This document shows positions 34,664-43,325 of a stretch of 64,000 nt of DNA, piece by piece (within the stretch, counting starts at the first letter, position 1; each line of letters begins with the position of its first letter). The notes beneath the pieces were generated by a model. It searched no databases. It was given only the letters and a program-made list of their open reading frames with translations, and was not told where the DNA came from. Origin of the DNA: Aliiglaciecola sp. LCG003 (lineage in GTDB: Bacteria; Pseudomonadota; Gammaproteobacteria; Enterobacterales; Alteromonadaceae); the NCBI RefSeq assembly GCF_030316135.1, contig NZ_CP128185.1, positions 124,001-188,000 on the forward strand, given 5' to 3'. The position numbers were made by a program, and so were the translations under genes.

Positions 34664-37120
34664 TCAAAACTCGGTTGAGAAGGATAAAAACCAATTCCGC
34701 GGTCTAGCGTATATCGCTTCTGCATAGCCTAATGTTGCTAACGAAGCGTTACCTTGCTCTAGAAAGCGCTCATTGGTTAGGTTATTAATGCCAAAAGTTA
34801 CATCCCAATAGCTGACCAAATTATCAAGCTTTACTGAAGCTGTAACATAGGTAACCGCATCATTTTGTGCGACAAGTTCGGTATTACTTGAGTCAAAGTA
34901 CTGGCTGTCAGTATAAGAAACATCCACTCTGGTGGTGAGCTCATAATTATTACCCACTTCCATTGAATAAGACGCTCCTACATTACCTTGCCATTCTGGG
35001 GTGAGCGGCAATGAATTATCTGGCGTGATAGTAGCTGCGGCACCATCGATATCGGTCACGCTATCAATTTTATCTTTTAAGTAACTAAAGCCCCCTTCAA
35101 GCATTAAATTACTGGTTGGAATGTAGGTAAACTCAAGCTCAAAGCCATCAATGGAAGCCGAGCCGGCATTGAACAATAATGGTACTACCCCTTGTCTAAA
35201 TATCAGTTGGATGTCTTTGTATTCAGACATAAAGGCGGCCGCGTTGATGCGTAAATTGTTGGTCACGTCAGCCTTAACTCCAACTTCCCACGAAGTGACT
35301 TCTTCCTCACCAAAGGAGATGGGTAAATTGTCGGCAGTCGGAGCATTGTATCGACTATTGAAACCACCGGATTTAAAGCTACTGCTATAGCTTAAATAGG
35401 TATTAATATTATCGTCTAGTTTGTATCTAATTGATGCTGAGCCAGTGGTTGCCGAATAGGTATCGGAAAACAGTTTATTAAAGATAAATAAAGGTCCACC
35501 TTCGCTGGTCGCCAAGGTTGGCAGTGGCGACGGGTCGGGCTCACTAGAAGGGAATAGATTCATGATGGTGCCCTGAAAGCGTTTGTCATCTTCTGTATAA
35601 CGCAATCCAGCTGAAACGCTTAAGTCATCACTAAAGGTGTATGCCCACTCAGAAAAAAGCGCATAACTTTCTGTTTCCAAATGAATAACTTGTAAGTCAC
35701 GTGTTCCCGGTCCACCACTTAATAGTGATGAAATAACAGGTGGTGATGGTGGAAATCCTAGAAAAATAGACAATCTGTCGTCACTGCTTTCATCGAAATA
35801 ATATAAGCCTGCAATACCAGAGAGATTGTCATTTTCGTACAAAACTTGGAATTCTTGTGAAAATTGCTCTGAATCACTGGCCACATCGGTGGTTATCAAT
35901 TCAAGAGGCGTATTGTCGGCATCTCGAATTCCAGTCCACTGGGTTGAACGATAAGCGGAAATAGATTTAAGCATAAATTCATTGTTAACTTCCCACTCCA
36001 AGGCGGCCGACAGGCCCCATGCAGTCAGGGTACTCTCAACGGGAGCAACGCCGCCATTGGTATAATCGCCTTTATTTTGAAAGTCATTGGCACAACGAGG
36101 GTCGTCAATATTTGGCACATTAGGAGCACCAAAACGTGGGTCGCCTGGTGCTATAGGAGCAAAAGGTATAGTCGCTCCTGGACAACCGGCAGCGACACTA
36201 ACAATGGCGGCAACAGGAGCCGATTCATTGACACCGGCAAACACAAAAGGTGAGCCATTTTCGTCTTCATCAGTGAAATCACCTCTGAGGGTCATTTTGA
36301 AGGTTTCACTGGGTTGATACTGAATAGTGCCGTTTAAGGTATAGGTATTATCGTTACCTAAGTCTTGGCCATCAAACTCACGGATCACATAACCATCACG
36401 TTTGCGCATCCCTGCCGAGAAACGGGTTAATAACTCCTCACTAATCGGTAAATCAACCGCTACAAAGCCTTCTCTTAAGTTATCTTCTCCAATACGCACG
36501 CGAGCTTTACCGCCAAAATCTTCTGAAGGCTCGGCGCTTCGCACCAACACCGCACCACCAATGGTATTGCGACCAAAAAGAGTCCCTTGAGGGCCACGTA
36601 ATACTTCCACACTGGCTATATCTTTAAAATCCATGGCACCACCGGCCGAGCGACCCATATATACATCGTCTACATAAATTCCTACACCGGGATCAACTGA
36701 TGACGTGGGATCGAGTTGCCCTACGCCGCGTATAAATACCACTGCTGCAGAATTATTGCCTGACAATTGCCCACTGGTTGCAAACTGCAAGCTAGGCGTA
36801 ACTCTATCCAAATCTTGAGTGCTTTCTATCCCTCTTCTTTCTAATTCCTTAGCTGAAAATGCAGAAACCGCAATAGGTGTTTCTTGCAAACTTTCTTCTC
36901 TGCGTCTGGCATTTACCGTAATGACTTCTAATTGTCTATCAACTTGTGCTTGTGAAGCTTGTTCAACTTCTTGAGCAAAAATGTTACTAGCAATAAACGA
37001 TAAACCTATTGACGTAGCAATTAAGGTTTTTGCAAAAAAGTAACCCGTATTTGATCTTTCCGAAAGTCTAGGTAGATGATCCGTGGATTTGATAGATAAA
37101 AATGGTGGTAATCGGTTCAT
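34664..37120 (-). CDS. TonB-dependent receptor of the ferulate locus
   Basis: 818 residues. A long N-terminal segment with signal peptide ends near 'ASNIFAQEVEQ'. The TonB box 'LEVITVNARRREESLQETPIAVSAFS' is followed by the plug (VFIRGVGQLDPTSSVDPGVGIYVDDVYMGR, VEVLRGPQGTLFGRNTIGGAV) and a barrel ending 'FLSFSTEF'. The ATG at 37120 has GGAG six bases before it; a TTG at 37132 in frame is rejected. The promoter region carries copy A of the 110-bp element shared with the feruloyl esterase gene, so it probably imports ferulate esters or related hydroxycinnamate conjugates. It resembles the receptor fragment at window start. Confidence 0.95.
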   Translation of the reverse strand: MNRLPPFLSIKSTDHLPRLSERSNTGYFFAKTLIATSIGLSFIASNIFAQEVEQASQAQVDRQLEVITVNARRREESLQETPIAVSAFSAKELERRGIESTQDLDRVTPSLQFATSGQLSGNNSAAVVFIRGVGQLDPTSSVDPGVGIYVDDVYMGRSAGGAMDFKDIASVEVLRGPQGTLFGRNTIGGAVLVRSAEPSEDFGGKARVRIGEDNLREGFVAVDLPISEELLTRFSAGMRKRDGYVIREFDGQDLGNDNTYTLNGTIQYQPSETFKMTLRGDFTDEDENGSPFVFAGVNESAPVAAIVSVAAGCPGATIPFAPIAPGDPRFGAPNVPNIDDPRCANDFQNKGDYTNGGVAPVESTLTAWGLSAALEWEVNNEFMLKSISAYRSTQWTGIRDADNTPLELITTDVASDSEQFSQEFQVLYENDNLSGIAGLYYFDESSDDRLSIFLGFPPSPPVISSLLSGGPGTRDLQVIHLETESYALFSEWAYTFSDDLSVSAGLRYTEDDKRFQGTIMNLFPSSEPDPSPLPTLATSEGGPLFIFNKLFSDTYSATTGSASIRYKLDDNINTYLSYSSSFKSGGFNSRYNAPTADNLPISFGEEEVTSWEVGVKADVTNNLRINAAAFMSEYKDIQLIFRQGVVPLLFNAGSASIDGFELEFTYIPTSNLMLEGGFSYLKDKIDSVTDIDGAAATITPDNSLPLTPEWQGNVGASYSMEVGNNYELTTRVDVSYTDSQYFDSSNTELVAQNDAVTYVTASVKLDNLVSYWDVTFGINNLTNERFLEQGNASLATLGYAEAIYARPRNWFLSFSTEF

Positions 37121-37591
37121 TGCATGCTCCAAATTATTTAAGTTAAACCTTCGTTTTTAGCAGCCTGAATGACAGGAAATTAAATATTAACGAATGGGTT
37201 AAATGCCAACTGATGCGCCAGTTTGTTTTTATAATGTTTAATTATTGTTTATTTATTTACCTCATTTTAACAATGCTGATACTGGTGGACATTGCCAAAA
37301 GTGACTAAAAAATTGATAATAAATGCCAAAAAAAACTTTTTGCCTAGTAAGATAGACTAAAGGTATAAGTCAGCTAATTCGGTCAGTTTGAGACTTATAG
37401 TCACTTGTTTTTCGGTAACTTAAAAAATGATTTGGATCTCACAAAGAGGCGAAATTGCTACTCAGAGGAAAATAAAAGAAAAACCATAGTTAACTAGTAT
37501 CTCTGCAGATTAATTCAGTTGTTTTATATTGAGGTTTACGAGTAACCCCGTGAAAAGTGTTTAAAACACTCTTCACGAAGATTTTTTCCGA
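37121..37591. other. Intergenic region between feruloyl esterase and TonB receptor
   Basis: 471 bases without a gene. It holds duplicated promoter element copy A (37234-37343) and a strong hairpin at 37549-37577 (CGTGAA...TTCACG) whose T-run lies on the plus-strand side. The middle part (37350-37540) shows nothing else recognisable. Confidence 0.6.
37234..37343 (-). promoter_or_regulatory. Duplicated 110-bp promoter element, copy A
   Basis: Nearly identical to 39466-39576, with about ten differences and one indel. On the minus strand the core reads TATCAATTTTTTAGTCACTT, then TTGGC. A second TTGGCA lies 31 bases upstream, about three helical turns, as expected for direct-repeat AraC-type sites. 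A TTAAAAT hexamer downstream is a candidate -10. The element faces the receptor gene, with its core about 180 bases from the start codon. Confidence 0.75.
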
Positions 37592-39334
37592 TTATCTTAA
37601 GCCACAACTAAAGTTAGCGTGATCTTCTATATCACCGCTACCGTTGTAACGGGCTTGTTCAGGATATGCACATAAAGGGCGTGTGCGACCGGGCCACGGG
37701 GTATCTTCTGGCGCTGTTGCCATTATATATGCGGGCACAGTATCCTCTTCAACCCATGATTTCAGTGCTGACAACGCATCAAAACTAGAGGTAGAAGGGC
37801 CACCACCACAATGATTCATCCCAGGTACTAAAAACAAGCGCGCAAATGCTCGAGTTGCATCCAAGCCTCCATTTTTGGTGATCAGTTCATTGTACCACTG
37901 CAGATGATATTTGCTTGAGAACACCGGATCCGCTTGGCCACTATAAACAATCAGCTTGTAACCATTGTCTTTAAAATTGGTATAATCAGTCCCACTACTA
38001 AACATAAAGTCCATTGCAGACTCGGTGTAAGTAGCGTCTGTGGTAAATATTTTCGGTGCGTCGCTATCCATATTAAAGCTTAATATCCAAGGCACAAAAG
38101 CATCACCAAAACCAACGGTAGATTCTTGCCCAAGTGGATTCGCAGTAACAATTCTCGTACCCGCAGCTATTGGGGTACCGTTGGTCATAGAATTAGGTTC
38201 AGTTGTAAAAATGAAAGGCAAAGCTCCACCGCCAAGTGTTACGTTGAGGCCACTATTTCCAGGGATGGGGGCAATAGGCCCCACCTTCCATGCACGCCAA
38301 CCTCCTGCCGCAATGCCTGGATCCCAAAACCAGCCACTATATAAATTGTCACCCGCTGAATTTTGAGCACCTGAAAACACTTTTTGCAAACTGTTGACTT
38401 GTTGTAACGAAAGTTCATCTGTACCTGCTGGCCCCAGCGATTCAGGGTTAAATTCACATTCGGCAGGATTAAATAACATGCCATCTTCTAAGCCGTCATC
38501 TGCATCACATGCCGCGATGATGGCATTTCCAACAATAGTTAACTCAGACTCAGTAAAAGCACTTGCTAAGTCAGGATTACCAAATGGTGTGGTAGTGCGA
38601 GCGGCTTCGGCAAACGCTTGTGAATCCCATGCTTGAGCGATAGCGGCCTTGGGTAAGTCCATACCTGGATTACCCGCAACAATACCGTCAAAATAGTCAG
38701 GATATCGTTGTGACAGCATCAACCCTTCCCGCCCGCCTTCGGAGCAGCCCACAAAATAGGAGTAATCAATCGGGTTTTGGTAAAATGACTCAGTTATTGA
38801 TTTAGCTTTTTCAGTAACTTGAGCCGGTCCATTGTAGCCATAATCACTTCTGGCTTGTGGGTCAAAGCCAAATTGATAACTCCCTGCCAGCTCAGTAAAG
38901 TTTGTTGCACTGTCGTGTCCGCTATCGGTGCTAACCAGGGCATAACCTTCGGCTATTACTGGTATATTGGCGGCACCCAAATTACCATCAGTGCCACCCC
39001 CTCCGGAATAGTAAAATCTGCCGTTCCAGGTTGTTGGTAAGCGTAGATGGAATTTTATTGCGTAATTTTGCTCGTCTACTGGGCTAACGCGTTCATTTAT
39101 CGAGCCTATGATTTCACAGTATTCAGGCGCGTTCTCGGTTGCCTCATTAAACTGTGCCATTTGAATGCTGGTGTCAGACAAATCCGTATTGAGTATATCT
39201 GCACAGCGATCCATCGCCGATTTGAGTTCAACTTCATTATCTGAGTTGGAGTCATTACATCCGCTAATATTTACGATGACGATGACGGTGATAGCTGCCA
39301 ATGGTAGTAATTTTTTTGCTAGAACATTATGCAT
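37592..39334 (-). CDS. Tannase/feruloyl esterase family lipoprotein
   Basis: 580 residues. A lipoprotein signal (TVIVIVNISGC, lipobox I-S-G-C near residue 26) anchors it to a membrane. Tannase-family catalytic layout: Ser in 'VGCSEGGREGLMLSQRYPDYFDGIVAGNP' (about 199), Asp in 'VYSGQADPVFSS' and His in 'VPGMNHCGGGP'. The Cys next to Ser (GCS) and the Cys next to His (NHC) form the family's CS-D-HC disulfide. It hydrolyses aromatic esters such as feruloyl-polysaccharide or gallate esters. Here ech-fcs-vdh nearby indicate hydroxycinnamate release. AAGGAG lies six bases before the ATG. The promoter has copy B of the shared element. Confidence 0.93.
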   Translation of the reverse strand: MHNVLAKKLLPLAAITVIVIVNISGCNDSNSDNEVELKSAMDRCADILNTDLSDTSIQMAQFNEATENAPEYCEIIGSINERVSPVDEQNYAIKFHLRLPTTWNGRFYYSGGGGTDGNLGAANIPVIAEGYALVSTDSGHDSATNFTELAGSYQFGFDPQARSDYGYNGPAQVTEKAKSITESFYQNPIDYSYFVGCSEGGREGLMLSQRYPDYFDGIVAGNPGMDLPKAAIAQAWDSQAFAEAARTTTPFGNPDLASAFTESELTIVGNAIIAACDADDGLEDGMLFNPAECEFNPESLGPAGTDELSLQQVNSLQKVFSGAQNSAGDNLYSGWFWDPGIAAGGWRAWKVGPIAPIPGNSGLNVTLGGGALPFIFTTEPNSMTNGTPIAAGTRIVTANPLGQESTVGFGDAFVPWILSFNMDSDAPKIFTTDATYTESAMDFMFSSGTDYTNFKDNGYKLIVYSGQADPVFSSKYHLQWYNELITKNGGLDATRAFARLFLVPGMNHCGGGPSTSSFDALSALKSWVEEDTVPAYIMATAPEDTPWPGRTRPLCAYPEQARYNGSGDIEDHANFSCGLR

Positions 39335-39762
39335 TACAATCTCCTTGAAACTATTTTAGGTAGTAAAATATAAAAAATTTACTGCTAGCTTAATCAATCA
39401 AGGCGGCACTTCACTCGACGCTTAATAAGCCCACTGTCAATATCCCTGCAATAAATGCTGCATTTATGTTTAAATATTGTTTATTTATTTACCTTATTTT
39501 AACAACGCTGATACTGGTGGACATTGCCAAAAGTGACTAAAAAATTGACAATAAATGTCAATGAAAAACTTTTTGCATGATGTTGTTAGCTGGTGCATGA
39601 TGAAACTGTGCATCCTCAAAAAGACAGTTACTTTAAATAGCTTTTAGCCATTTCTTTTTTAGCTGTGGATGCAATTTAGGTATTGATTTTATTGAGTATT
39701 TAGGTGATGCCTGGGCCGAAATATGCATTAAAAATAGCCATATTTCCGCTGGAGTGAATCAA
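39335..39762. other. Divergent intergenic region between esterase and AraC gene
   Basis: 428 bases without a gene. Contains duplicated promoter element copy B (39466-39576) on the esterase side. The AraC side (39577-39762) should hold the regulator's own promoter, but no clear hexamers were fixed. Confidence 0.6.
39466..39576 (-). promoter_or_regulatory. Duplicated promoter element, copy B
   Basis: Copy of 37234-37343. Here the distal half contains a perfect inverted repeat TTGACA-ATAAA-TGTCAA (39545-39561), degenerate in copy A. The core TGTCAATTTTTTAGTCACTT (minus strand) points to the esterase gene, about 200 bases from its start. The divergent araC-type gene begins 187 bases to the right. 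Confidence 0.75.
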
Positions 39763-40791
39763 ATGTCAGATAATTATGAAGTTGGGACTGCGGCTAACCA
39801 CTATATCAGTCAGCTTTATCACGAAGCTATCAAAAATGGGCTTGATATTGAGGCTATATTTAATAAGCTCGATCTTAGTGCAGAGCTGATGGATAAACCC
39901 GAATATAGGGTACCTACAGAAAAGTTAACCGCTATGCAAAATTTTATCTGGCAAGAGTTGCAAGACGAAAGTATGCGACTTGCGGCGTTTCCTGTGCCTG
40001 CTGGTTCATATTTTATGATGGGACGTTTAACTGTTAATCAACCCACTTTGAGAAAAGCCCTAGAACTAGGATGCAGATTTTATAGTATGGTTACCCAAGC
40101 GTTCAAAGTGAGTTTAACGGCCGACAATGACATCGCTGTTTTACGTTTTGAACTAAAGGAACCTAAGTTGGATCCCCAGCACATGTTTGCGGAAATCCTA
40201 TTATTGGCGATACATCGCTATGCTTCCTGGCTTATCGCTGATAGCTTGCCTTTAATCGAAACTCATTTTAACTATTCTCCGCCTGCACATATTTCAGAGT
40301 ATTCATACCTCTTCCCAGGCATACACATTTTTGAGAGCAATCAACTTGGCTTTGCCTTTCCAGCAAAATATTTGCAACGCATTGTGCAACAAAATGATGC
40401 TTCATTAAAATTGTTCATGCAGCGTTGCCCGCAAGAGATCTTTCAACGCTATGAGGCTGACTACAGTCTCACAAGTGAAATAAAAAGATTAGTAAGAAAA
40501 AACCTTAAAGGTGGCGTACCGTCAATAGAAAAAGCGGCAGAAATGATGCATATGACAAAACGCACCTTGATGAGAAGACTGCAAGCAGAGGGTACCTCAT
40601 ATCAACAATTAAAAGATGTCGTGAGACGTGATAAGGCAGTGTCCCTTTTAACTAAATACAGTCTGCCCATAAGCCAAATTTCTGAAAATGTTGGTTTCTC
40701 TGAACCGGCCGTTTTTACACGGGCTTTTCTTAATTGGATGGGGGAAAGTCCATCTCAATATCGGGCTAAAAACAGTAAAATAAGCCAGTAA
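39763..40791 (+). CDS. AraC-family regulator of the ferulate module
   Basis: 342 residues. The N-terminal 'arabinose-binding' type domain of the OruR/ToxR-like AraC group (residues about 15-200: 'PEYRVPTEKLTAMQNFIWQEL', 'GRLTVNQPTLRKALELGCRFY') is followed by the two-HTH DNA-binding domain at the C-terminus ('PSIEKAAEMMHMTKRTLMRRLQAEGTSYQQLKDVVRRDKAVSLL', 'SISQISENVGFSEPAVFTRAFLNWMGESPSQYR'-like). The ATG at 39763 has GGAG eight bases upstream; an in-frame GTG at 39754 is less good. It sits between esterase/receptor and vdh-ech-fcs. It is the likely activator acting on the conserved element found before all three units, with hydroxycinnamate or its CoA ester as effector (inference). Confidence 0.92.
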   Translation: MSDNYEVGTAANHYISQLYHEAIKNGLDIEAIFNKLDLSAELMDKPEYRVPTEKLTAMQNFIWQELQDESMRLAAFPVPAGSYFMMGRLTVNQPTLRKALELGCRFYSMVTQAFKVSLTADNDIAVLRFELKEPKLDPQHMFAEILLLAIHRYASWLIADSLPLIETHFNYSPPAHISEYSYLFPGIHIFESNQLGFAFPAKYLQRIVQQNDASLKLFMQRCPQEIFQRYEADYSLTSEIKRLVRKNLKGGVPSIEKAAEMMHMTKRTLMRRLQAEGTSYQQLKDVVRRDKAVSLLTKYSLPISQISENVGFSEPAVFTRAFLNWMGESPSQYRAKNSKISQ

Positions 40792-40820
40792 TATGCAAAA
40801 AAATCATCACTGTCACTTAA

Positions 40821-40845
40821 TATCAAGTATTTAGTCACTTTCTGC
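40821..40845 (+). promoter_or_regulatory. Third copy of the AraC-regulon core motif, before vdh-ech-fcs
   Basis: TATCAAGTATTTAGTCACTT followed by TCTGC. It shares TATCAA-N3-TTTAGTCACTTT with copy A and copy B (minus strand), in the same orientation relative to the downstream gene and about 205 bases before the vdh start. Outside this core the promoter is not similar to A and B, so the core is conserved above background. An extra GTCACTT lies 22 bases upstream of the first base of the core GTCACTT. Confidence 0.7.
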
Positions 40846-41049
40846 TATTCAGGCAGGCTAAACCTTTCGTTAACATCTCTCTCACAATTGATAATTAATG
40901 TTCTGGCTGCTATCGGCTATTTGTAATGGAGCTAAATGGTGTCGGCCTCGGCGACGCTGCTTTAGAGCTTGTAATTGCTGGCACGGCACTTGGGTTTTCA
41001 CCTTTGGGTACATGAATTATTTCATGATATGTTGTTATGGGGGAGCGTA

Positions 41050-42447
41050 ATGAATTTCGAACGTAAAAATCCACTCACTGGTGAGCTTGCCAGTACTTCA
41101 ACCGCTATGAAAGCCGGCGATATGGAGGCAATTGCGCAACAGGCCCAAGCAGGTTTCGCAGTATGGTCAACCTTCGGGCCTAACGCTCGACGGACCGTGC
41201 TGAATAAAGCTGCGATTGCTCTAGAGGCCCGTCATGCTGAATTTGTCGATGCAATGATGAATGAAGTTGGTGCAACGGCAAATTGGGCCATGTTTAATTT
41301 AGGGCTAGCTGCGTCGATGTTACGTGAGGCTGCCTCCCTGACCACCCAAATTGGCGGCGAGACAATCCCCTCCGATAAGCCGGGTTGTTTAGCGATGGCC
41401 CTAAGAGAGCCTGTTGGAGTTATTCTTGGCATCGCTCCATGGAATGCCCCTATTATTTTAGGTGTTCGTGCAATCTCCACTGCCTTAGCCTGTGGCAATT
41501 CAGTCATATTAAAAGCGTCTGAATTATGTCCCCGAACCCATAGTTTGATAATCGAAGCCTGCATAGAAGCTGGGTTTCCTGAAGGCACGGTAAATATAGT
41601 GACCAATGCCCCTGCTGATGCGGGCGAAGTTGTGGGTGCCTTGATCGACCATCCTCTAGTCAAGCGCATTAACTTCACTGGCTCAACCGACGTTGGGCGC
41701 ATTATCGCAAAACGGGCGGCAGAACATCTTAAACCGGTATTACTCGAACTCGGTGGTAAAGCACCTATGTTAGTTCTTGATGATGCTGATCTTGATGAGG
41801 CAGTGAAAGCCGCTGCCTTTGGCGCCTTTATGAATCAGGGCCAAATTTGTATGTCCACAGAGCGCCTGATTGTTGACCTATCCGTGGCCGATGCATTTGC
41901 TAGTAAATTTGCAGCCAAAGTGAAGACAATGACAACCGGCGATCCCCGTGAAGGTAACACCCCTTTAGGGGCTGTAGTTGATCAAAAAACTGTTACCAAA
42001 GTAAACAGCCTAATTGAAGATGCTTTGAGCAAAGGTGCTCGTCTGATTGCTGGAGGGAAAGGGGATTCAGTACTTATGCCAGCCACTGTGCTGGATAACG
42101 TCACCGCTGACATGAAAATATATCGAGAAGAAAGCTTTGGTCCTATTGTCGCAATTATTCGTGCACAAAATGAAGCCGATGCGCTGGGTATTGCCAATGA
42201 TAGTGAATATGGTCTCAGTGCAGCAGTATTTACTAAAGACACTGCGCGGGGTTTAAAAGTAGCACGTAAAGTAAAATCAGGTATCTGTCACGTTAACGGC
42301 TCAACAGTGCATGACGAAGCACAAATGCCTTTTGGTGGGGTGGGCGCATCCGGTTACGGACGATTTGGTGGCAAAGCCGGTATAGATCAATTTACCGAGT
42401 TGCGCTGGATAACCATGGAAACCGAAGCTGGCCATTTCCCTATTTAA
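41050..42447 (+). CDS. vdh: Vanillin dehydrogenase (copy 2)
   Basis: 465 residues. NAD(P)-dependent oxidation of vanillin (and similar aldehydes) to vanillate. Same motifs as copy 1: GIAPWNAPI, INFTGSTDVG, LELGGKAPM (Glu), NQGQICMSTERL (Cys). About 44 of 465 residues differ from copy 1 at 8630-10027, with many silent differences in the DNA. GGGGGAG lies four bases before ATG 41050; a longer frame from 40975 has no such site. First gene of the vdh-ech-fcs operon; it takes the vanillin released by Ech. Confidence 0.95.
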   Translation: MNFERKNPLTGELASTSTAMKAGDMEAIAQQAQAGFAVWSTFGPNARRTVLNKAAIALEARHAEFVDAMMNEVGATANWAMFNLGLAASMLREAASLTTQIGGETIPSDKPGCLAMALREPVGVILGIAPWNAPIILGVRAISTALACGNSVILKASELCPRTHSLIIEACIEAGFPEGTVNIVTNAPADAGEVVGALIDHPLVKRINFTGSTDVGRIIAKRAAEHLKPVLLELGGKAPMLVLDDADLDEAVKAAAFGAFMNQGQICMSTERLIVDLSVADAFASKFAAKVKTMTTGDPREGNTPLGAVVDQKTVTKVNSLIEDALSKGARLIAGGKGDSVLMPATVLDNVTADMKIYREESFGPIVAIIRAQNEADALGIANDSEYGLSAAVFTKDTARGLKVARKVKSGICHVNGSTVHDEAQMPFGGVGASGYGRFGGKAGIDQFTELRWITMETEAGHFPI

Positions 42448-42473
42448 TTAATAAACGTTAAGAGAGTGCAAAT

Positions 42474-43307
42474 ATGAGTATAGAGCGCGAAGAAGACACT
42501 GTAGCTGTCAAGGTCGAAAATAACATTGCCTGGGTGAACTTTAATCGTCCAGAAAAACGTAACTGCATGAGTCCAAAACTCAACCGTCAAATGATGCGTG
42601 TATTGGATGATCTAGAGTATCGGGAAGATGTGGGCGTATTAGTGCTTACCGGTGAAGGCACAGCATGGTCTGCTGGAATGGATTTAAAAGAGTATTTTCG
42701 TGAAATGGAAGCTCTTGGTCTGGGCGGTACTCGCCAGGCGCAGCGTGAGGCTTATGGCTGGTGGCGTCGATTGCGTTGGTTTCAAAAACCAACTGTTGCT
42801 ATGGTAAATGGTTGGTGTTTTGGTGGCGGCTATGGCCCACTGTTCGCTTGTGATTTGGCCTTTGCTGCTGAAGAAGCGCAATTTGGTTTAAGTGAAATCA
42901 ATTGGGGGATCCTACCGGGTGGCGGAGCTGCCAAAGTGGTTGCCGACCTAATGCCGCTGCGTAAAGCAATGTATCATGCCATGATGGGGGAAAATATTGA
43001 TGGTAAAACGGCGGTAGAGTGGGGCTTAATTAATGAAGCGTTACCTGAAACTGAATTAAAAGCGCGGGTGACCGAGGTTGCTAAGGTGTTACTGGAGAAA
43101 AACCCCGTTGCCCTAAAAGCGACTAAAGATGCAGTACGCCGTGTTAAAGAGATGACCTACGACAATGCCGAAGATTATCTAGTACGCGCTCAGGAAGCCG
43201 CCAACAGCTATGACAATGATGGGCGCAAGGAAGGGATCAAACAGTTTATCGATGACAAAACCTATAAGCCTGGCTTAAGTGCCTACGATAAATCAAAGTC
43301 AGTATAA
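42474..43307 (+). CDS. ech: Hydroxycinnamoyl-CoA hydratase-lyase (feruloyl-CoA to vanillin)
   Basis: 277 residues, crotonase fold. Hydrates feruloyl-CoA and cleaves it to vanillin and acetyl-CoA. Key family features: 'RPEKRNCMSPKLNRQMM', 'AWSAGMDLKEYFRE' (substrate Tyr), 'VNGWCFGGGYGPLFACDLAFAAEEAQFGLSEINWGI' with the catalytic Glu in SEINWG, and the C-terminal 'KQFIDDKTYKPGLSAY' close to Pseudomonas HCHL. It lies 26 bases after vdh and 18 bases before fcs. Cytoplasmic. Distinguished from general enoyl-CoA hydratases by the DLKEYFRE and SEINWG segments. Confidence 0.95.
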   Translation: MSIEREEDTVAVKVENNIAWVNFNRPEKRNCMSPKLNRQMMRVLDDLEYREDVGVLVLTGEGTAWSAGMDLKEYFREMEALGLGGTRQAQREAYGWWRRLRWFQKPTVAMVNGWCFGGGYGPLFACDLAFAAEEAQFGLSEINWGILPGGGAAKVVADLMPLRKAMYHAMMGENIDGKTAVEWGLINEALPETELKARVTEVAKVLLEKNPVALKATKDAVRRVKEMTYDNAEDYLVRAQEAANSYDNDGRKEGIKQFIDDKTYKPGLSAYDKSKSV

Positions 43308-43325
43308 GTGGGGCTTAGCTAAACT

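Noticed and set aside
37549-37577. Hairpin as terminator of the feruloyl esterase gene
   Set aside because: The gene is on the minus strand but the T-run (37581-37587) follows the hairpin on the plus strand, so it is not canonical for that transcript.
39545-39561. TTGACA in the palindrome as a -35 hexamer
   Set aside because: No acceptable -10 lies 16-18 bases away on either strand; the palindromic form favours an operator.
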